The translations under genes and the position numbers were made by a program. Positions 60,807 to 64,000 of a DNA stretch of 64,000 bases are shown here, piece by piece (positions within the stretch are counted from its first letter, which is position 1; every line of letters starts with the position of its first letter). The notes under the pieces are model-generated. The model was given only the letters and a program-made list of their open reading frames with translations. It ran no database searches and was not told where the DNA came from. The stretch covers positions 50,324,170 to 50,388,169 of the forward strand of contig OX638133.1 of assembly GCA_951804985.1 (NCBI GenBank), given 5' to 3'. The DNA comes from Dryomyza anilis. Lineage: Eukaryota; Arthropoda; Insecta; Diptera; Dryomyzidae.

Positions 60807-61988
60807 TCATTTGGAATTGATTCGGAATTTGATCCGTCCAAAGAATAAGTTTAGATGGTTGTCGTACTTAGATAGCATGACATCTAACGACTTCTGGACT
60901 AAGCCAACAACCAGGGTTGAGCCCTCCTTGTCCTCCTCACCTCGCTCTGGTTTATGGCTATAGATTTTCCATCCGTTCGTTTCGATGCCCTGGTTCTGAG
61001 CACGTAGGCAGGCAAACACTTCCGCTGTTTTCCTGATAGGACCAGGTATCCAGCATATTGCTCGCCTGCGTTTGGGTTCGTCTCCGCTGAAAACAGCGAA
61101 GCGTGATTTGCCCAAGGAGGGGATTTTAGCAACGGCTGTGGCAATCCAATCGAAATTGGCTTGAGACGAGCATAGCACCTTCATGATGCCATCACTCGTC
61201 TCATAGCCTTTTGCGTTTGCACTGACACCGCCGGTGCTGACTAGCCGCCAAAGATGATCGGTGCAGTGTTTTACTTCTGCATCATTCATCTTTTGCTCCT
61301 TCCCCAATTTGCCAATAATCGCAACCGGAAGAGCTTTGCGAGCAGCATCACGATATGATACTGCTAGCCTACCTCTGCCAGTGGATGTTGAAGGCAGTTC
61401 ATCCGCAGCCGATCCGGAACATGAAGCACCAGTGCTCTTGCTTGTTGAAGCAATATCACTGGAAACTGTCGAGTTCTGGGAGTTACGGGGTTTCGCAGTA
61501 GCAGTGAAGGTTTTAAACTTCTTGCCATTGCACTTCTCAGGTGCATTGGCAGCCACAACAGCAGCAGCGGATGGTCCGGCTTCAGTCGGAGTAACCTCCA
61601 CCGATCAATCGCGTTTTGCTGTGGTAGCTGGGGAAGAGAAAGCTCCAGCGTCACCTTTAGCCTTTTCAGCCTCTTTGCTATCTTTTGCTTTATTCTTCTT
61701 TTTTCTACTCACCTGGGCATCGGACAACCTGACCTCTGTATTCAGAGATCCGGGTCCGGTCTCCAATGGAAGTTTAGCTTCCAGTTGGGCGTCGGTATCT
61801 CTAGGATTAGATGCTGGTAAGACACCACTTTCCTTCGATCGACCCATGTTTCTAAATATGTGACAGAAAAGAGCCCTGAGAGGAAACAATACTGTCGAGC
61901 AGTCATACAGTGAAGGATTAGTCGTAGGCATAGCCGAACCGACACTTTCCTCTACTGGTATGGAACCACTGCGTTGTCGTTTCCTCAT
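60807..61988 (-). pseudogene. LOA-like ORF1 (DUF4780-like), one in-frame stop
   Basis: A 394-codon frame interrupted only by TGA at 61605-61607 (AKRD-stop-SVEVTPTEAG). The N-terminal third is charged and Lys/Ala/Ser-rich; the middle has STSTGRGRLAVSYRDAARKA. The C-terminal domain (GYETSDGIMKVLCSSQANFD, PKRRRAICWIPGPI, GWKIYSHKPERGEEDKEGST) resembles the DUF4780 domain seen in insect LOA-like ORF1 proteins. Nucleic-acid binding is its likely role. The ATG at 61988 is the chosen start; a 62226-61918 frame upstream overlaps it in another phase and may be an N-terminal extension lost by frameshift. Confidence 0.8.
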
Positions 61989-62387
61989 CTAGATTCCTAG
62001 CTGTCTCGTAAATTTGGGAGATGGAGGGGCACGATGAACCCCCTGCTACAGCAGCAGAAAGGATCATCGTAACAGGGTTGGTTGCGTGGATTGAGGCCTC
62101 CAGAATCCTTGCCACATCTGCCGAAGCGGGTGGATTGCCACTTTTGTGTGTACCACCTGGAGTAGTTATATCTTTATGTTGATTCGCGGTGGTGTAGGGT
62201 TTCTTTAGAGTCTGCCACCCCACCAATAAAAAAGACTATGGTAGTATTTAGTTCATTACTCATCACAAGCCTGTCTGAGAAGGGTGACCCTATCAGAAAC
62301 TTTAAAAAGTTTCCTACAGCTTAGCCTTATTGAGTCATTGTAACTTAAGCCTCCACACCACGTCAAGGTAACCACCACGTGGGGGTG
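61989..62387 (-). other. LOA-like 5' region
   Basis: The upstream frame 61918-62226 (MVGWQTLKKPYTTANQHKDI, ILSAAVAGGSSCPSISQIYE) could be true ORF1 N-terminus in another phase. 62227-62387 appears non-coding and ends near CACGTGGGGGTGAAG before copia sequence. Confidence 0.5.
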
Positions 62388-62389
62388 AA

Positions 62390-63353
62390 GAAGCAAGTTT
62401 ATGGCATAAACGAATGGGCCATATAAGTCACCAAAGCTACAATCAATTAGTGGAGATGTCGGAAGGACTACCAAAGTCAACTGAACAGAATATTTGCGAA
62501 GTATGCATAAAAAGTAAACAATGTCGTGACTCTTTTTCTGGAAGTCGTGTACGTGCATCAAGACCATTGGAATATGTACACTCAGACATATGTGGACCTA
62601 TTAATCCAGTTGCATTGGATGGCTCACGTTATTTTGTGTCATTTATAGATGACTATACTCATTTTGCTGTTATTCATCCAATGAAGAAGAAGTCAGAAGT
62701 TTTTGAACATTTTAAAGATTTCGAGACGATTACTACAACACAAGTATAAAGGAAAAATATCAAAACTGACCATCGACCAAGGACGGGAATATAAGTCCAA
62801 AGAGTTTCTTTCATTCTGCAAATAGAGGGGTATACAAATTCATGAAACAATGACTTACTCCCCACAACAAAATGGGGTAGCGGAGACGTTCAACCGAACT
62901 CTTGTTGAGAAATGAGGGCAATCATGTTGGATTCAAGTATGCCGAAATTTCTTTGGAATGAAGCGTACATCATAAATCGAAGTCCAACGAAGGCTGTTCA
63001 TGTACATAAAACTCCGGCAGAATTGTGGATTAATAAGAAGGCAAATCTTATGAAACTAAAAATTTTCGGATGTCAAGTTTTCATTGGTTATCACCTCAGA
63101 AAAGAGGTAAATTGGATTCGAAAAGCAAAGCGTATATAATGGTACTGTCCAAATGGCTATCGTTTGTGGGATCTCGCAGAATATTGTGTTGGCGCGTGAC
63201 GTGAAGTTTAACGAATACTGTTATCCCTACAAGGAATTGAGAACTGAAGAAAATAACACTTTAGTTGTTAATCGTATCGATCTGCAAGGGGATGATCTGG
63301 AAGGTGCTGAGATCGTGCTTAACTGTGATCAAAATGAGTACGATCAAGATTAA
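62390..63353 (+). pseudogene. Copia integrase
   Basis: The zinc domain has LWHKRMGHIS and CEVCIKSKQ (HHCC). Catalytic residues: YVHSDICGPI (Asp, about 62580), LTIDQGREYKSKEF (Asp, about 62770, in another frame) and QQNGVAETFNRTLVEK (Glu, about 62885). A frameshift near 62745 and a stop at 62912 break it. The tail INRSPTKAVHVHKTPAELWI, KIFGCQVFIGY and NIVLARDVKFNEYC is typical of copia integrase C-termini and is split over 62912-63139 and 63153-63353. Confidence 0.9.
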
Positions 63354-64000
63354 GAATATTTATCGCAGTTGGAGTTGCTAAAGGATACTACTTCCATCAA
63401 CTAGATGTCCAGACAGCATTTCTTCATGGAGAATTAAATGAGAATATCTATTTAGAAGTACCGGATGGTATGCATTTAGATCATGGCAAAGTTTTGAAGT
63501 TAAGAAAGTCGCTTTATGGATTAAAGCAGAGTCCCGGTGTTGGAACGAAAAATTTAACAAACATTTGCTAACTCTGGGTTTTTTACGATCACAACATGAT
63601 TACTGTCTATACACCAAAGCAAGAGGTAACGTAATCATATTGTTGTTGCTGTATGTAGATGACATCATAATAACATCGAATGACGAAACTGAAATATTCA
63701 AAATAAAAATTGAATTTAAATCAGAATTCGAAATGTCAGATTGTGGAAAATTATGCTACTACCTTGGAATCAAAGTCGACTACAATCAAGAAGATGGCGT
63801 TATGATGTTGGATCAGACGAAGAGCATTGAAAAAATGTTTCAGAAGTTTGGAATGTCAGACTGTAACAGTTCTGTAACTCCAATGGAAAAGGGTATTCAA
63901 TTACAAAGAGAAGTTAAAGAGCAAACACAAAACCCATATAGAGAGTTGTTGGGAAGTCTGATGTATTTAATGGTAACTATTCGTCCTGATATTTCTGAGA
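63354..64000 (+). pseudogene. Copia reverse transcriptase (window-truncated)
   Basis: From 63354: GVAKGYYFHQLDVQTAFLHG (catalytic Asp), ELNENIYLEVPDGM, KLRKSLYGLKQSP. A 1-bp deletion near 63536 shifts frame; the reading then stays open to the window end: FNKHLLTLGFLRSQHDYCLY, LLLLYVDDIIITSND with YVDD at 63652-63663, CGKLCYYLGIKVDY and YRELLGSLMYLM. RT fingers are missing because of the deletion at 63353. RNase H lies beyond the window. Confidence 0.9.

Larger units (their letters stand above)
57063..62387 (-). mobile_element. LOA/I-like non-LTR retrotransposon (degenerate)
   Basis: Minus-strand order: 5' region, ORF1, APE endonuclease, reverse transcriptase, RNase H, C-terminal Cys motif, and a poly(A)-type end (T-tract at 57063-57070) next to gypsy B gag. 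RNase H after RT points to the LOA/I group. It is nearly full length at ~5.3 kb but has stops and frameshifts. The right flank is copia rather than gypsy, and no target duplication is visible. The exact 5' end is uncertain within about 62230-62390. Confidence 0.88.
62388..64000 (+). mobile_element. Ty1/copia retrotransposon, truncated at both sides
   Basis: The integrase-before-RT order identifies copia. 5' parts (LTR, gag, protease) are absent left of 62388, where the LOA-like element begins; the 3' part is cut by the window. An internal deletion at about 63353 removes the integrase-RT linker, and several frameshifts are present. Confidence 0.9.

Noticed and set aside
61261..61863. 200-codon plus-strand frame
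   Set aside because: Antisense to LOA-like ORF1, whose DUF4780-like domain and position next to ORF2 are convincing on the minus strand.

Overview
This window is a retrotransposon graveyard from an insect genome, very probably a dipteran. It is AT-rich, full of long (TA)n tracts, and carries DINE-1/INE-1-type Helitron relatives whose core (CTTGATCA near GTCCGTCTGTC) resembles the fly elements. It also holds Ty3/gypsy and copia LTR elements, non-LTR elements, a tRNA-derived SINE and several MITEs. I found no host gene, real tRNA, rRNA or CRISPR. The species cannot be named from the sequence. Every coding region is transposon-derived and nearly all are broken.

Layout, left to right. 1-4138: AT-rich DNA with a duplicated ~290-bp block, a 1.2-kb TIR element (1501-2707) and a 571-bp TIR element (3120-3690), both with dinucleotide target duplications. 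4139-18475: a 5'-truncated non-LTR retrotransposon split by minus-strand gypsy element A (4741-17349, TSD CATG). One LTR of A is itself split by a second copy of the first TIR element (4957-5857, TSD TA), and its 3' region contains a DINE-1-like Helitron. The order of insertion can be read directly. 18806-22564: a long foldback repeat, a perfect palindrome around (TA)n, a SINE, a hAT-like MITE and an old INE-1-like relic. 22608-27158: plus-strand gypsy element D with 210-bp LTRs. 27307-29306: about 2 kb of almost pure (TTTTATA)n.

30423-57062: gypsy element B, same family and orientation as A. It was invaded inside its (TA)n tract by LTR element C (31445-38244), which has a ~2-kb LTR and encodes gag, pol remnants and an Ulp1/SENP-like (peptidase C48) domain. 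It was also invaded inside integrase by a DINE-1-like Helitron (42089-42816). The pol region of B is rearranged into an alternating array of full (about 3.6 kb) and deleted (1.4 kb) units with an exact 5,014-bp period. 57063-62387: minus-strand LOA/I-like non-LTR element with ORF1 (DUF4780-like), endonuclease, reverse transcriptase and RNase H. 62388-64000: plus-strand copia element, cut by the window end.

The most noteworthy items are the C48 peptidase inside LTR element C, the higher-order tandem array in gypsy B with a fused protease-integrase reading frame, the 2-kb heptanucleotide satellite, and the TIR elements carrying repeated exon-like modules followed by splice-like introns. All gene calls rest on motifs read by eye; no database search was possible.
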